This document shows positions 32,484 through 41,491 of a DNA stretch of 41,977 nt, piece by piece. Made by a program: the position numbers and the translations under genes. This DNA comes from a bacterium (lineage in GTDB: Bacteria > Cyanobacteriota > Vampirovibrionia > Gastranaerophilales > Gastranaerophilaceae). The stretch covers positions 1 through 41,977 of the forward strand of contig JAFUSQ010000022.1 in the NCBI GenBank assembly GCA_017467605.1. The letters are read 5' to 3'. The notes beneath the pieces were generated by a model that did not search any database, was not told the DNA's origin, and saw only the letters and a program-made list of their open reading frames with translations. Position 1 is the stretch's first letter, and the number at the start of each line of letters is the position of its first letter.

Positions 32484-33722
32484 ATGAAGTTAAAATTATT
32501 AAAAAGAAAGTTACAATTTTTTGTTTTACTGAGCCTCCCCAACCGAGGAGGGAAGAATTTTAACACCTGTTTAAGAGTGTTAGAAATTCAAGGTGGGGTC
32601 TTTACCCGTAAGGGCAAGCTTAATAGCTTCTTCGGATTTTACCTTCACAATGACGAATTACGTCATTGCGAGGAGGACGTAAGTCCGACGAAGCAATCCA
32701 GAAATATATGTCACCCTGAACTTGTTTCGGAATCCATTTCAAAAAAGATGCTGAAACAAGTTCAGCATGACATAATAATCCGTAAAGAACTTATTCACTT
32801 AATCACTTATTCACCTATTGACTTCAAAAAAGCTGCCTTCACTCCTCACCGGAACGCCCGACGAGCAGAAGGTACTCTGCCGAGCAAAAACAATCCGGTG
32901 AATTGTTTTTGCGAGAGGGAAGTGAGCGATGCCTGTTTAATGCGAGTCGGGCAAGAGAGTGGGTACTCTGCTGCTAACTTTGGCAAGACTCCACGACTAC
33001 TGCGCTCCGCGGGGGTTACGTTGGCAGAAGTCTTGATAACAATCGGCATAATCGGAGTAGTCGCGGCAATGACTATCCCAACACTTATTCAGAAAAATCA
33101 AAAACGAATTATTGAAGCCAATATGAAAGAAAATTATTCTATAATTCAGCAGGTTATTCGCCAGAACGAAGCAAATGATATCGATATAGTTTCTGAATTT
33201 AAAGATGGTGATATTCAATTTTTAAAAACTTGGTTTGAAACATATTTTGAGCCGTATATGAAATATAATCGTGTTTGTTATGATACAGAAGGGTGCTGGC
33301 AAAATAAGGGACCTACTAAAATTCTAACCGGTGGTACTGTTTATGCAAATCGTGATAATATCGGTATCGGTTCACAAATTATTACTGTTAAACTTAATAA
33401 CGGGTCTAACTTAGTTTTTAATATATGCGGTTCAAGCAGTATGCGTAATTATTGCGGTATGAGTACTACAGGTTCGGGTCTGTCTTTGTATATAGATGCT
33501 AACGGAGATTCTCCTCCAAATGTTATTGGAAAGGATATATACGTACTATGTTATTCTTCGGCTCATGGATTAATTCCTGCAGGATATAATATTGCAGATA
33601 GTGAAGTCAACAAAAATTGTTCCAAAAATGCCTCAGGAGACAATGCCGGTTTTTACTGCCTTATGCGCATAAAAAATCATGGCTGGCAAATCCTTGATGA
33701 AGTTTGGAGGATTAAAACTTAA
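32484..33722 (+). CDS. Prepilin-like protein with a 177-residue mosaic leader (pair 4)
   Basis: A 412-aa prepilin-like protein, the longest here. Its leader contains, in order, an A element read RHCEEDVSPTKQS (32661-32701), a B element read CHPELVSES with SKKMLKQVQHD (32709-32772), an F element read KELIHLITYSPIDFKK (32771-32830), then AAFT, which looks like a former cleavage site, and a further palindrome-rich insert (CAAAAACAAT/ATTGTTTTTG arms, 32886-32912). A new site follows, RLLRSAG|VTLAEVLITIG (177/178). The body has IDANGDSPPNVIGKDIY. AGAGGA lies 10 nt before ATG 32484. Either the long leader is tolerated or translation starts further in; no better start is visible. Confidence 0.82.
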   Translation: MKLKLLKRKLQFFVLLSLPNRGGKNFNTCLRVLEIQGGVFTRKGKLNSFFGFYLHNDELRHCEEDVSPTKQSRNICHPELVSESISKKMLKQVQHDIIIRKELIHLITYSPIDFKKAAFTPHRNARRAEGTLPSKNNPVNCFCEREVSDACLMRVGQESGYSAANFGKTPRLLRSAGVTLAEVLITIGIIGVVAAMTIPTLIQKNQKRIIEANMKENYSIIQQVIRQNEANDIDIVSEFKDGDIQFLKTWFETYFEPYMKYNRVCYDTEGCWQNKGPTKILTGGTVYANRDNIGIGSQIITVKLNNGSNLVFNICGSSSMRNYCGMSTTGSGLSLYIDANGDSPPNVIGKDIYVLCYSSAHGLIPAGYNIADSEVNKNCSKNASGDNAGFYCLMRIKNHGWQILDEVWRIKT

Positions 33723-33724
33723 TT

Positions 33725-34531
33725 TTATACTGCATTTTTGACAATCATAAGTACAAGTTCTTTAAATTTTGCTTTAACTTTGTTAGTTGTTTCAATAACT
33801 TCATCATGAGAAAGTTTTTTAGTGGAAACACCGCTTGCGTAATTTGAAATACAAGTTAAACCAAGAACTTTCATACCGCAATAGTTTGCAACGATAGCTT
33901 CCGGAACTGTTGACATACCTGCTGCATCTGCTCCAATAGTTCTTGCTGCTCTAATTTCAGCAGGAGTTTCATAGCTTGGACCTGATGATGCCATATAAAC
34001 TCCGCGTTTAATATCAATTTTTAATAATTTTGCGGCTGCATCTGCTATTTTTATAAGATTTTTGTTGTAGATTTCTGACATATCGGGAAATCTTATTCCA
34101 AATTCATCATCATTAGGACCAATTAAAGGATTTGTTCCCATATTATTTATATGATCGGTAATAATCATTAAATCGCCCGGTCGGAAACTTTTATTGATTG
34201 CTCCTGCAGCATTTGTTAGAATAACAATTTTTACACCCAATTTTTTCATTACTTTAATAGGATAAGTAATTTCTTGCATTGAATGTCCTTCGTAGTAATG
34301 ATTTCTCCCTTGCATCATAACGACTTTTCTATTACCGATTTGAGCAAAAACGAGCTGCCCTTTATGCCCTTCTACAGTTGATTTTGTAAATCCCGGAATT
34401 TTTTCATATGGAATAGCATATTCACAAAATTTGTCTGCCAATTCGCCCAATCCTGAACCGAGTACAATTCCTATTTCCGGTTTAAATCCGTCTGTATATG
34501 TTTCTATGTAATCCAGTGTATCTTTCATCAT
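33725..34531 (-). CDS. punA: Purine-nucleoside phosphorylase, trimeric type
   Basis: A 268-aa phosphorylase that splits inosine and guanosine to base and ribose 1-phosphate. IGIVLGSGLGELAD is the phosphate-binding start, VVMMQGRNHYYEGHSMQEIT, then LTNAAGAINKSFRPGDLMII, the family block, ASSGPSYETPAEIRA and GADAAGMSTVPEAIVA the base site, and ISNYASGVS the Asn switch of 6-oxopurine enzymes. Length is normal. GGGAG lies 7 nt before ATG 34531; the next codon is also ATG. It is convergent with the 32484 prepilin and lies after rpoZ on the same strand, beyond a terminator. Confidence 0.95.
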   Translation of the reverse strand: MMKDTLDYIETYTDGFKPEIGIVLGSGLGELADKFCEYAIPYEKIPGFTKSTVEGHKGQLVFAQIGNRKVVMMQGRNHYYEGHSMQEITYPIKVMKKLGVKIVILTNAAGAINKSFRPGDLMIITDHINNMGTNPLIGPNDDEFGIRFPDMSEIYNKNLIKIADAAAKLLKIDIKRGVYMASSGPSYETPAEIRAARTIGADAAGMSTVPEAIVANYCGMKVLGLTCISNYASGVSTKKLSHDEVIETTNKVKAKFKELVLMIVKNAV

Positions 34532-34613
34532 AACCTAACTCCCTGCTTTTTTAATAATATTCTACAGAATTAACCGATAAAGTGCAAGTGTATAATTTTT
34601 TATTTTGGGCAAA

Positions 34614-34651
34614 AAAATACACAAAAACATTTTGAAGTTTTTGTGTATTTT
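34614..34651 (-). terminator. Terminator of the rpoZ-like gene
   Basis: Perfect 15-bp stem AAAATACACAAAAAC (34614-34628) and complement (34637-34651) around an 8-nt loop, with a seven-T tail on the minus strand (34617-34611). Confidence 0.85.
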
Positions 34652-34660
34652 TAAACTTAA

Positions 34661-34900
34661 TTAACCTACTAATCTATTGTCATCAGCTTCTGATGCTTTA
34701 ACCATTAGTGCATGTTCAACAGGGTTTTCTCTTGAAAAAGATGTTTCATGAGTTTCTTCAAAACCGAAATCTTCGCGAGCTTTTCTTGCCTGATTTTCAT
34801 CAACGATTTTTTTAGCAAGTTCTGCAATTTCATAAACTAATTTATATCTGTTATCGGTATTTTCGTTTAAATCCCATGCTACTTTAATTATTTGATCCAT
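34661..34900 (-). CDS. rpoZ: RNA polymerase omega subunit-like protein
   Basis: A 79-aa protein that fits RpoZ, the small subunit that helps fold beta prime: NRYKLVYEIAELAKKIVDEN matches the RYxLVxxxAxRAK helix, and NPVEHALMVKASE matches the NPVxxALxEIxEG end. A charged linker lies between. The match is by pattern only; omega is variable and poorly conserved, so this is a likely rather than certain call. GAGGA lies 9 nt before ATG 34900. It diverges from radA and is closed by its own terminator. Confidence 0.65.
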   Translation of the reverse strand: MDQIIKVAWDLNENTDNRYKLVYEIAELAKKIVDENQARKAREDFGFEETHETSFSRENPVEHALMVKASEADDNRLVG

Positions 34901-34997
34901 TGATTAAATCCTCACTTTTTCTTGTGTCTGAAATAATGATATAATAACCGAAAAAATTTTTCAAGTATTCAGATTTATGGCTTATGTAACCCATATA

Positions 34998-35025
34998 TTG
35001 ACCGTAGTATTTTAAAGAATATAAT
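34998..35025 (+). promoter_or_regulatory. radA promoter, leaderless type
   Basis: TTGACC (34998-35003), 16-bp spacer, TATAAT (35020-35025), then exactly 6 nt to ATG 35032. This is the best-matched example of the leaderless arrangement in the window. Confidence 0.75.
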
Positions 35026-35031
35026 CAAGCT

Positions 35032-36402
35032 ATGGCAAAAGTTAAATCAAAATGGATATGTCAGCAATGCGGGTATGAAACGGCAGGTTATTTGGGAAAA
35101 TGTCCTGAATGCGGGACTTGGGGTTCTTTGGTTGAAGAAGTTCAATCAGATTTGAAACCTCAAAATATATCTCCTCAAGGGATATTAAATGACTCAAAAC
35201 CTTCGTTAATAAAGGATATTCATATTGGTGAAGAAGTTAGGGTAAGTACAAATATTTCTGAATTTGACAGAATTTTGGGCGGAGGTCTTGTTCAGGGTTC
35301 ACTCGTGTTGATTGCAGGAGATCCCGGAATCGGTAAATCAACAATTCTATTACAGACTAGCGGTAATTTAGCTCAAAATGGCAAAAAAGTTTTATATGTA
35401 TCCGCAGAAGAATCTTCAAGTCAGGTTAAACTTCGCGCAAATCGTCTTGAAATTTCTTCTGATAATCTTTATATTTACCCCCAGACAAATTTAGAATCAA
35501 TTAAACAACAAATAGATGAACTTAAACCTGATACGGTTGTGGTGGATAGTATTCAGGCTATATACTCTCAATCTGTTACAAGTTCTGCCGGTAGTGTTTC
35601 ACAGATAAGAGAGTGTTGTAATATTTTAATGCAGATTGCAAAGACTCAAAATATTACTGTAATTGTTATAGGGCATGTTACAAAAGACGGAAATATTGCA
35701 GGCCCTAAAATTTTAGAGCACATGGTAGATACGGTTATTTCCTTTGAAGGAGATAAATATAAGTCTTATAGAATGCTTCGTTCTATGAAAAATCGTTTTG
35801 GAAATACATCTGAGGTCGGAATTTTTGAAATGAGAGAAAAAGGTTTAGTGGAAGTCCGAAATCCAAACGAATTATTTTTGAATGAACGTTCGCAAGATGC
35901 TATCCCCGGAAGTGCAATTATTGTAACAAACGAGGGTACAAGACCGCTTTTGGTGGAAATTCAAGCACTTGTCGGAACAACTCCGTATCCGTCTCCTCGC
36001 AGAGTTGCAAATGGTGTGGATTTTAGCAGAGTTTTGCAAATATTAGCCGTTTTGGAAAAACGGGTGGGATTAAACTTATCTAAACAAGATGTATATGTTA
36101 ATGTAATGGGCGGAATCGAAATTGATGAACCAAGTGCGGATTTAGGGATTGCTTTGGCAATTGCAACTTGTGCAAGAGATGTCGTTGTGGATTCCCAAAC
36201 TGTTATAATCGGTGAAATAGGTTTGTCAGGCGAAATTCACCCTGTTAATAATATCGAAAAACGACTTAATGAAGCAGTAATTTCAGGATTTAAAAAAGCG
36301 ATAATCCCTTATGCTAACAGAACAGTCCAAAATGATAAAATTAAAATCGTTCCCGTAAAACGCGTAATTGATGCGATTACTGCTTGTGTTAGTCCTGCAT
36401 AA
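35032..36402 (+). CDS. radA: DNA repair protein RadA
   Basis: A 456-aa RecA-like ATPase that helps branch migration during recombinational repair. A C4 zinc finger (Cys10, 13, 24, 27; CQQCGYETAGYLGKCPECG), the Walker A loop GDPGIGKST (96-104), VVVDSIQAIYSQ as Walker B, the RadA-specific KNRFGNTSEVG, and a C-terminal Lon-type domain (NVMGGIEIDEPSADLGIALA) are all present. ATG 35032 is 6 nt after a TATAAT box; no Shine-Dalgarno sequence is available. pncC follows after 23 bp and the spoIID-like gene after that. Confidence 0.97.
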   Translation: MAKVKSKWICQQCGYETAGYLGKCPECGTWGSLVEEVQSDLKPQNISPQGILNDSKPSLIKDIHIGEEVRVSTNISEFDRILGGGLVQGSLVLIAGDPGIGKSTILLQTSGNLAQNGKKVLYVSAEESSSQVKLRANRLEISSDNLYIYPQTNLESIKQQIDELKPDTVVVDSIQAIYSQSVTSSAGSVSQIRECCNILMQIAKTQNITVIVIGHVTKDGNIAGPKILEHMVDTVISFEGDKYKSYRMLRSMKNRFGNTSEVGIFEMREKGLVEVRNPNELFLNERSQDAIPGSAIIVTNEGTRPLLVEIQALVGTTPYPSPRRVANGVDFSRVLQILAVLEKRVGLNLSKQDVYVNVMGGIEIDEPSADLGIALAIATCARDVVVDSQTVIIGEIGLSGEIHPVNNIEKRLNEAVISGFKKAIIPYANRTVQNDKIKIVPVKRVIDAITACVSPA

Positions 36403-36425
36403 ATTTATTTTGAAGGGTTACTAAT

Positions 36426-36911
36426 ATGAAAATTGAAGAACAACTTGGACAATATTTAATAGAAAATAATTTAACTATAGCTACTGCAGAATCTTGTACA
36501 GGAGGTTTGGTTAGTTCAAAACTCACTGATATTTCCGGAAGTTCGGCTTATGTTAAGCTAAATTTTGTAACTTATGCAAACGAAGCAAAACATGATATTT
36601 TAGGGGTTGATTGGGAAATTTTGGATAAATTTGGTGCTGTTAGTGAAGAATGTGCTCAAAGTATGGCAAACGGGCTTCATAAAATTACAAATTGTGATTT
36701 GGCATTATGTACAACAGGTATTGCCGGTCCGACAGGCGGAACAAAAGAAAAACCTGTCGGGTTAGTTTATATTTCCGTCAAATACAACAACATTGTTACA
36801 ATTAAAGAAATAAAATTATCCCCGAATATTCAAAGAGCGCAAATGAAGGAAGAATTTGCAAATCAAGCTCTAAAACTTGCCTATGAAACATTAACAAGTG
36901 ACAGAATATGA
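36426..36911 (+). CDS. pncC: Nicotinamide-nucleotide amidohydrolase (CinA C-terminal domain)
   Basis: A 161-aa stand-alone CinA C-terminal domain, which deamidates NMN to nicotinic acid mononucleotide. IATAESCTGGLVSSKLTDIS is the catalytic Ser region, FVTYANEAKHDILGV the next block, and CTTGIAGPTGGTKEKPVGLV the TGIAGPxGG loop. It lacks the N-terminal MoCF-like domain of full CinA, as in PncC. AAGGG lies 9 nt before ATG 36426. The promoter of the next gene lies inside its 3' end. Confidence 0.93.
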   Translation: MKIEEQLGQYLIENNLTIATAESCTGGLVSSKLTDISGSSAYVKLNFVTYANEAKHDILGVDWEILDKFGAVSEECAQSMANGLHKITNCDLALCTTGIAGPTGGTKEKPVGLVYISVKYNNIVTIKEIKLSPNIQRAQMKEEFANQALKLAYETLTSDRI

Positions 36912-36927
36912 TTTTTTGTAATATAAT
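36898..36927 (+). promoter_or_regulatory. Promoter of the SpoIID-like gene, leaderless type
   Basis: GTGACA (36898-36903), 18-bp spacer, TATAAT (36922-36927), then exactly 6 nt to ATG 36934. It starts within pncC. Confidence 0.6.
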
Positions 36928-36933
36928 TCCTCT

Positions 36934-38610
36934 ATGAGAAATTTGGGTTTAGTTTTAGTTTTGATTTGTTTAAGTTTTTCACCTGTTTACGGTGCGTTTT
37001 GGACTCATGATATTCCTCAAACAACTTTAGAAATTGCAAAAAATTTTGATTCTAACCTAATTTTACCATCTAAAACTGTTAGAGTCGGGATAGGAACAAA
37101 TAATTTTTCATCTTATGAGTGGAATGAGGCAAATATTTATGCAACAGGGGAGTTTGAAATTTATGATGGCGAAAATTATATTAGCACGTTTGATGGCAGT
37201 AATGAAATAAATGTTAAAATTGATGGTAAAACTTTTGTATTAACAGATAGTGATGGTGAAGTTATTACTAAAGTTCAGGGACCTGTAATTTTTAAAACAG
37301 ATTTTGGATTTGTTGGGGTAAAAGATTTGAAAAGAGCCGGCAAAGATGCTCTTTATAGGGGGCAGTTGGAACTTGTTACGGCATCTAAAGAAGGGAAATT
37401 TCATATTATAAATTCTTTAGAATTAGAGGATTATTTAAAAGGGGTTGTTCCAAATGAAATGCCTGTAAGTTTTGGATTGGAAGCGTTAAAGGCTCAAGCT
37501 GTTGCTGCCAGAAATTATGTGCTTTCCCCGAGAGTAAAAGCAAATCCGAATTATGATGTTGTGGATTCTGTTGCAAGTCAGGTTTATTTTGGGGTTAATA
37601 CCGAAAGAGAATTGTCAAATAGGGCAGTAAACGAAACTTCCGGGATAGTAGCACTTTATGATTGGGATTTAATACTTGCGCAATATTCTTCAACTGCCGG
37701 AGGGTACACAGAAAGTTATTCAAATGCTTTTTCTGATCCGATTACGAAAAAATTTCCATCAGACCCCAAGCCATATTTGATTGCAAAACCTGATTATGAT
37801 GATTTTGATTCTTTGAATGATGAGGAAAACGCTTCAAGATTTTATAAATCAAAGCCAAAATCTTTTGATGTTAAATCTTCATATTACAGATGGGAAAGGG
37901 AATGGAACGGCCAGGAAATTCAAGATGCAATACAGGCAAACATTGCATCTCAGAGTTTGACCGGATTTGTAAAACCCGCCGTTAAAAAAGATGAAATTAT
38001 CGGTATTATAAAAAAAATAGAAGTTACCAAGCGCGGTGATTCCGGTAAAATTATTGAACTTGAAATTCAAACAGACAGCGGAAATTATACTGTTCAAAAG
38101 GAACTTGTCATAAGAAGGTTATTTACTTGTAACGGGAAAGCATTGCCAAGTGCAAATGTTGTGTTTGAACACGAATATAATGATGATGGAGATTTGATTT
38201 ATCTAAAAGCTTATGGCGGAGGTTTCGGGCATGGTGTCGGAATGAGTCAATATGGTGCCGGATATATGGCAACAGAATTACATAAATCTTATGATGAAAT
38301 TTTGAAACATTATTATAACGGAATAAAACTCGGAACTGAACCTGCCGTAATTTCTAACTGGGCAAGAACTTTAACCAGAACGTTCTATACTAAAAACGGT
38401 AAAGCTTGTCTTGTTGTTGATAACAAATACAATGTTAAATCTGTTAATATAACCATCAATGGTGAAGAATATATTATGGAGTTTGACCAAACGGAAAGAT
38501 ATAACATAATTGACTTATCTCAATATTTGACCAATGGAATGAATACCGTAAAATTAAACTTTACCGAAGAAAAGAACGGAATAAAATTTTATATTGAAAT
38601 GGGTAATTAA
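36934..38610 (+). CDS. SpoIID/LytB-domain exported protein
   Basis: A 558-aa exported protein, probably a peptidoglycan lytic transglycosylase acting on stem-less glycans. A signal peptide (MRNLGLVLVLICLSFSPVYG|A) is followed by an N-terminal beta region, then the SpoIID domain: LEDYLKGVVPNEMPVSFGLE holds the catalytic Glu candidate, AVAARNYVL follows, and ASQVYFG, YSSTAGGYTES and GFGHGVGMSQYGAGYMA are the family blocks. The last 80 residues are a beta domain (AVISNWARTLTRTFYTKNGK) that may bind wall material. ATG 36934 is 6 nt after TATAAT with no ribosome-binding site. Such proteins in non-spore-formers act in cell-wall remodelling; this organism shows no sporulation genes here. Confidence 0.87.
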   Translation: MRNLGLVLVLICLSFSPVYGAFWTHDIPQTTLEIAKNFDSNLILPSKTVRVGIGTNNFSSYEWNEANIYATGEFEIYDGENYISTFDGSNEINVKIDGKTFVLTDSDGEVITKVQGPVIFKTDFGFVGVKDLKRAGKDALYRGQLELVTASKEGKFHIINSLELEDYLKGVVPNEMPVSFGLEALKAQAVAARNYVLSPRVKANPNYDVVDSVASQVYFGVNTERELSNRAVNETSGIVALYDWDLILAQYSSTAGGYTESYSNAFSDPITKKFPSDPKPYLIAKPDYDDFDSLNDEENASRFYKSKPKSFDVKSSYYRWEREWNGQEIQDAIQANIASQSLTGFVKPAVKKDEIIGIIKKIEVTKRGDSGKIIELEIQTDSGNYTVQKELVIRRLFTCNGKALPSANVVFEHEYNDDGDLIYLKAYGGGFGHGVGMSQYGAGYMATELHKSYDEILKHYYNGIKLGTEPAVISNWARTLTRTFYTKNGKACLVVDNKYNVKSVNITINGEEYIMEFDQTERYNIIDLSQYLTNGMNTVKLNFTEEKNGIKFYIEMGN

Positions 38611-38650
38611 TAGTCATTCTGAGGGCAAAACCTAAGAATCTCATAATATT
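38611..38650 (+). repeat. Palindrome-family fragment between genes
   Basis: GTCATTCTGAGGGCAAAACC and AAGAATCTCATAAT (38613-38648) match the element inserted at 31521-31560, here without the flanking duplication. Confidence 0.6.
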
Positions 38651-38695
38651 GAAAAGAATTTAATTGTATTGTATAAAAGTTGTGAGAAATTAAAA

Positions 38696-40309
38696 ATGGA
38701 CACCAAAGCGGAAGTATTACAACAAAATAATTATAAAGCTCCGAGTGTGCTAAAAGCGGCTTGGCTTATTGCTGTTGTTACAATAGTAAGTAAGCTTATA
38801 GGTTTTGTAAGAGATATAATAATTGCAAATTATTATGGCGCATCATTAGTATCTGATGCGTACTACTATGCATATCAGATTCCGTCTTTGTCATTAATAT
38901 TGCTCGGCGGGGTGGGCGGACCTTTTCATAGTGCAACCGTTGCGATTTTTTCAAAGTTAATCCCAAATTTGGACGACAAACCAAGTGATGAGGTTAATCG
39001 TTTGTATTCAACTTTTATGAATGCAACGATAATATTTTTTCTGATACTTTCCGCATTAATTTTTATATTCCCAAAACAAATAATGGGTATAATTATTTCC
39101 GGCGGTTCAAGTGAAATGATAAATCTTGCATCTGCTCACTTGAGAATTATGACACCGTTACTTGTAATTGGGGGAATTGTCGGGATTTATTATGGTATTT
39201 TGATTATATACAGGCAGTTTATGCTTCCGAACTTATCTCCAATTATTATGAGTCTTGCAATAATCGGGGTAGTAATTGGTGTTCCTAATGATCAAAAAGG
39301 TTATGCACTTGCTATTGCAACTACAATAGGTGCTATTTTGCAATTAATAATTCAATATCCCAATATTAGAAAATTAGGGTATAGATTAAAACCTGTTTTC
39401 GAATTTACGAACAATCCGCATTTTAGAGAAATTGGCGAATTATTATTTCCTGCGGTTTTAAGTTCTACTGTCGGGCAAATTCACATATATGTTGATATGT
39501 TTTTTACATCTTCAATATCAGAGGGTGCTTGGACGGCTATCGGGTATGCAAACAGAGTATTTCAATTTCCTGTAGGGATACTTGTTACGGCTTTTCTTGT
39601 GCCGTTATTCCCTATATTTGCGAAACTTGTTGCAGATAATGATTTGGCAGGGATAAGAAATTATTTTAATAAGGGTGTCGGGGTTTTATTTTTTGGCGCA
39701 ATTCCGATTATTATAGGAATTTTGGTTGTCGGAACTGATGCGGTAAGATTGGTTTTTGAACACGGGGTTTTTGATAGTAAAGCGACATTTATGGTAACGG
39801 AAGCTTTATGGTTTTTGTCTGTTTCAATAATTCCTTATGTATTTAGAGATTCTATTACAAGAGTTTATTATTCATTTAACGATTCAACTACACCTTTTGT
39901 AGTTGCTTTTTCATCAATTGTTTTGAAATTGTTTTTAAACTGGATTTTAATTTCAAAAATGCATTTTGGAATTGGCGGAATTACTCTTTCAACCTCGCTG
40001 GTAACTTTATTTAATGCTGTTGTATTGGGAATTTTTATTACAAAAAAAATGAAAATGGATTATAAATCATTATTTATTAATTTGTTTAAAATGATTGTTT
40101 CAGGTATAATTACACTTGTTGTATGTTTCATTTGTGCAGTTGAATTTGATAAATTTGTTCATTTGTCTAAGATTCCGTTTGAAACATTAAAAATAAGTTT
40201 AATAGCAATTGTTTGCCTGATTATATATGTTCCTTTGAATTTATTATTTAAAATGGAATATGCAGGAGAGCTGTTTAATAGATTGTCTGCAAAAATTAAC
40301 AGAAAATAA
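38696..40309 (+). CDS. murJ: Lipid II flippase MurJ
   Basis: A 537-aa membrane protein with about 14 helices, which flips lipid II across the inner membrane. IVSKLIGFVRDIIIANYYGA, SDAYYYAYQIPSLSL and GPFHSATVAIFSKL in the first helices, then GYANRVFQFPVGILVTAFLV, are the MurJ/MVF signature. ATG 38696 (MDTKAEVLQ) is preferred to TTG 38669; only GTGAG near 38683 could act as a ribosome-binding site. It follows the SpoIID-like gene, both being wall functions, with a repeat fragment between. Confidence 0.94.
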   Translation: MDTKAEVLQQNNYKAPSVLKAAWLIAVVTIVSKLIGFVRDIIIANYYGASLVSDAYYYAYQIPSLSLILLGGVGGPFHSATVAIFSKLIPNLDDKPSDEVNRLYSTFMNATIIFFLILSALIFIFPKQIMGIIISGGSSEMINLASAHLRIMTPLLVIGGIVGIYYGILIIYRQFMLPNLSPIIMSLAIIGVVIGVPNDQKGYALAIATTIGAILQLIIQYPNIRKLGYRLKPVFEFTNNPHFREIGELLFPAVLSSTVGQIHIYVDMFFTSSISEGAWTAIGYANRVFQFPVGILVTAFLVPLFPIFAKLVADNDLAGIRNYFNKGVGVLFFGAIPIIIGILVVGTDAVRLVFEHGVFDSKATFMVTEALWFLSVSIIPYVFRDSITRVYYSFNDSTTPFVVAFSSIVLKLFLNWILISKMHFGIGGITLSTSLVTLFNAVVLGIFITKKMKMDYKSLFINLFKMIVSGIITLVVCFICAVEFDKFVHLSKIPFETLKISLIAIVCLIIYVPLNLLFKMEYAGELFNRLSAKINRK

Positions 40310-40349
40310 GACAATTTAAAATTTGAATAAGAAGAGTTAAGTTTAGTTT

Positions 40350-40703
40350 ATGAAATTACAGATTAGTACAAGAATAGATGATAACAGAGTTCGTTTGGAC
40401 TTTAGAAACAGTCCGGGCAAACCGCATTATACACCGAGTTACGAAATAGATAAATCAAAAGCTGACGAATTTATAAAAGAATATAATAAACAAGAAAAAA
40501 AATTGCAGAATATTACGACCTATTCTATTGGAATAGCGGGTTTGATAGGCTTTTTGGCAACTTTTAAAAAGCATTCATTTAAGCACTCTTTTATCGGGAC
40601 ATTGGCAGGTTTAATTGCAGGTTTTGGAATTGGTGCAGGTATTTCTGCTCATAAGAAAAATGAACTTATGGACAAATATGATGTAAAAGAATATTCTAAA
40701 TAG
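40350..40703 (+). CDS. Hypothetical membrane protein, 117 aa
   Basis: A 117-aa protein with a polar N-terminal half (MKLQISTRIDDNRVRLDFRN) and two hydrophobic Gly-rich segments, YSIGIAGLIGFLATF and SFIGTLAGLIAGFGIGAGIS, joined by a His/Lys-rich loop. The C-terminus is charged. No family is recognised; the Gly-zipper-like helices suggest helix packing or oligomers in the membrane. GAAGAG about 14 nt before ATG 40350 is a poor ribosome-binding site. It lies between murJ and another membrane protein on the same strand. Confidence 0.65.
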   Translation: MKLQISTRIDDNRVRLDFRNSPGKPHYTPSYEIDKSKADEFIKEYNKQEKKLQNITTYSIGIAGLIGFLATFKKHSFKHSFIGTLAGLIAGFGIGAGISAHKKNELMDKYDVKEYSK

Positions 40704-40722
40704 TGAATAATGCGGAGAAAGA

Positions 40723-41181
40723 ATGAAAGAGATTTTTAAACCGAATACAAATGAACAGCCGGCGTTTATAGTTCTTGGAATTTTGACATTGTATATTCTT
40801 GTTAGCGGTTTTGTTTTTTATTTGTATTTTTTACATAGAATTTCTATAATCATTGCATTATTTACAGTATTGATTTTTACATTGTTATATTTCCCAAGAT
40901 TATTGATAATAAAAAAACTCTATAAAAAGGATTTAATAAAAATTTTAGATAATTCTATTTTAATAAATAATATTAAAATAAATTTTTCTGAAATAAAAAG
41001 TTTCAATGTAGAAAATAAAAAACCCAAAGTTGTATTTTTTATAAATAATAATATGGTAGTTTTTCAGGAAGCAAAATTTACTCTTTCGACCACAAATGGA
41101 CAAATAGAATTTATTGCGATAGGAACTGAAAAAATCAGACTGCTGACTGAGTTTCTTGAAAACGTCAGAAAGAATTGGTAA
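40723..41181 (+). CDS. Hypothetical membrane protein, bacterial-PH-like, 152 aa
   Basis: A 152-aa protein with two N-terminal helices (FIVLGILTLYILVSGFVFYL and IIIALFTVLIFTLLYFP) and a C-terminal beta-rich part (LIKILDNSILINNIKINFSE, then FINNNMVVFQEAKFTL) that resembles the soluble half of YcxB/PH-like membrane proteins. The resemblance is by pattern only. GGAGA lies 6 nt before ATG 40723. Its 3' end overlaps the convergent XRE gene by 17 nt. Confidence 0.65.
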   Translation: MKEIFKPNTNEQPAFIVLGILTLYILVSGFVFYLYFLHRISIIIALFTVLIFTLLYFPRLLIIKKLYKKDLIKILDNSILINNIKINFSEIKSFNVENKKPKVVFFINNNMVVFQEAKFTLSTTNGQIEFIAIGTEKIRLLTEFLENVRKNW

Positions 41182-41491
41182 TAGTTGAAACAATATCTTT
41201 AATTATACTAACGTTTTTTGTTGAAGTACTTTTTAAATCATTATTGATAATTGAAATCATTTCATTTTTATTAAGTTCTTGTTCTTCTTCAAGAATATAG
41301 CTGATATTTATATTTAATACTCCGAATATTTTTTCAACAACAGAAAGTGAAGGATAAGAAATCCCTGTTTCAATTCTACTTATATATTTCGGATCAACTC
41401 CCACTGATGATGCTAAATCATATTGGGTCATTTTCAATTTTTTACGGTTCTTTTTTATAATATTTCCGATAACTTTCCTGATATCTTGCAT
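41165..41491 (-). CDS. XRE-family transcriptional regulator (pair 5)
   Basis: A 108-aa regulator: IGNIIKKNRKKLKMTQYDLA, VDPKYISRIETGISYPSLSV and LNINISYILEEEQ form the helix-turn-helix domain, then a helical tail (NEMISIINNDLKSTSTKNVS). ATG 41491 is 6 nt after a TATAAT box on the minus strand, with no ribosome-binding site, so it is probably leaderless. It diverges from the truncated prepilin at 41635 across 143 bp. The VDxKYISRIETG core and tail match the regulator of pair 2 most closely. Confidence 0.88.
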   Translation of the reverse strand: MQDIRKVIGNIIKKNRKKLKMTQYDLASSVGVDPKYISRIETGISYPSLSVVEKIFGVLNINISYILEEEQELNKNEMISIINNDLKSTSTKNVSIIKDIVSTITNSF

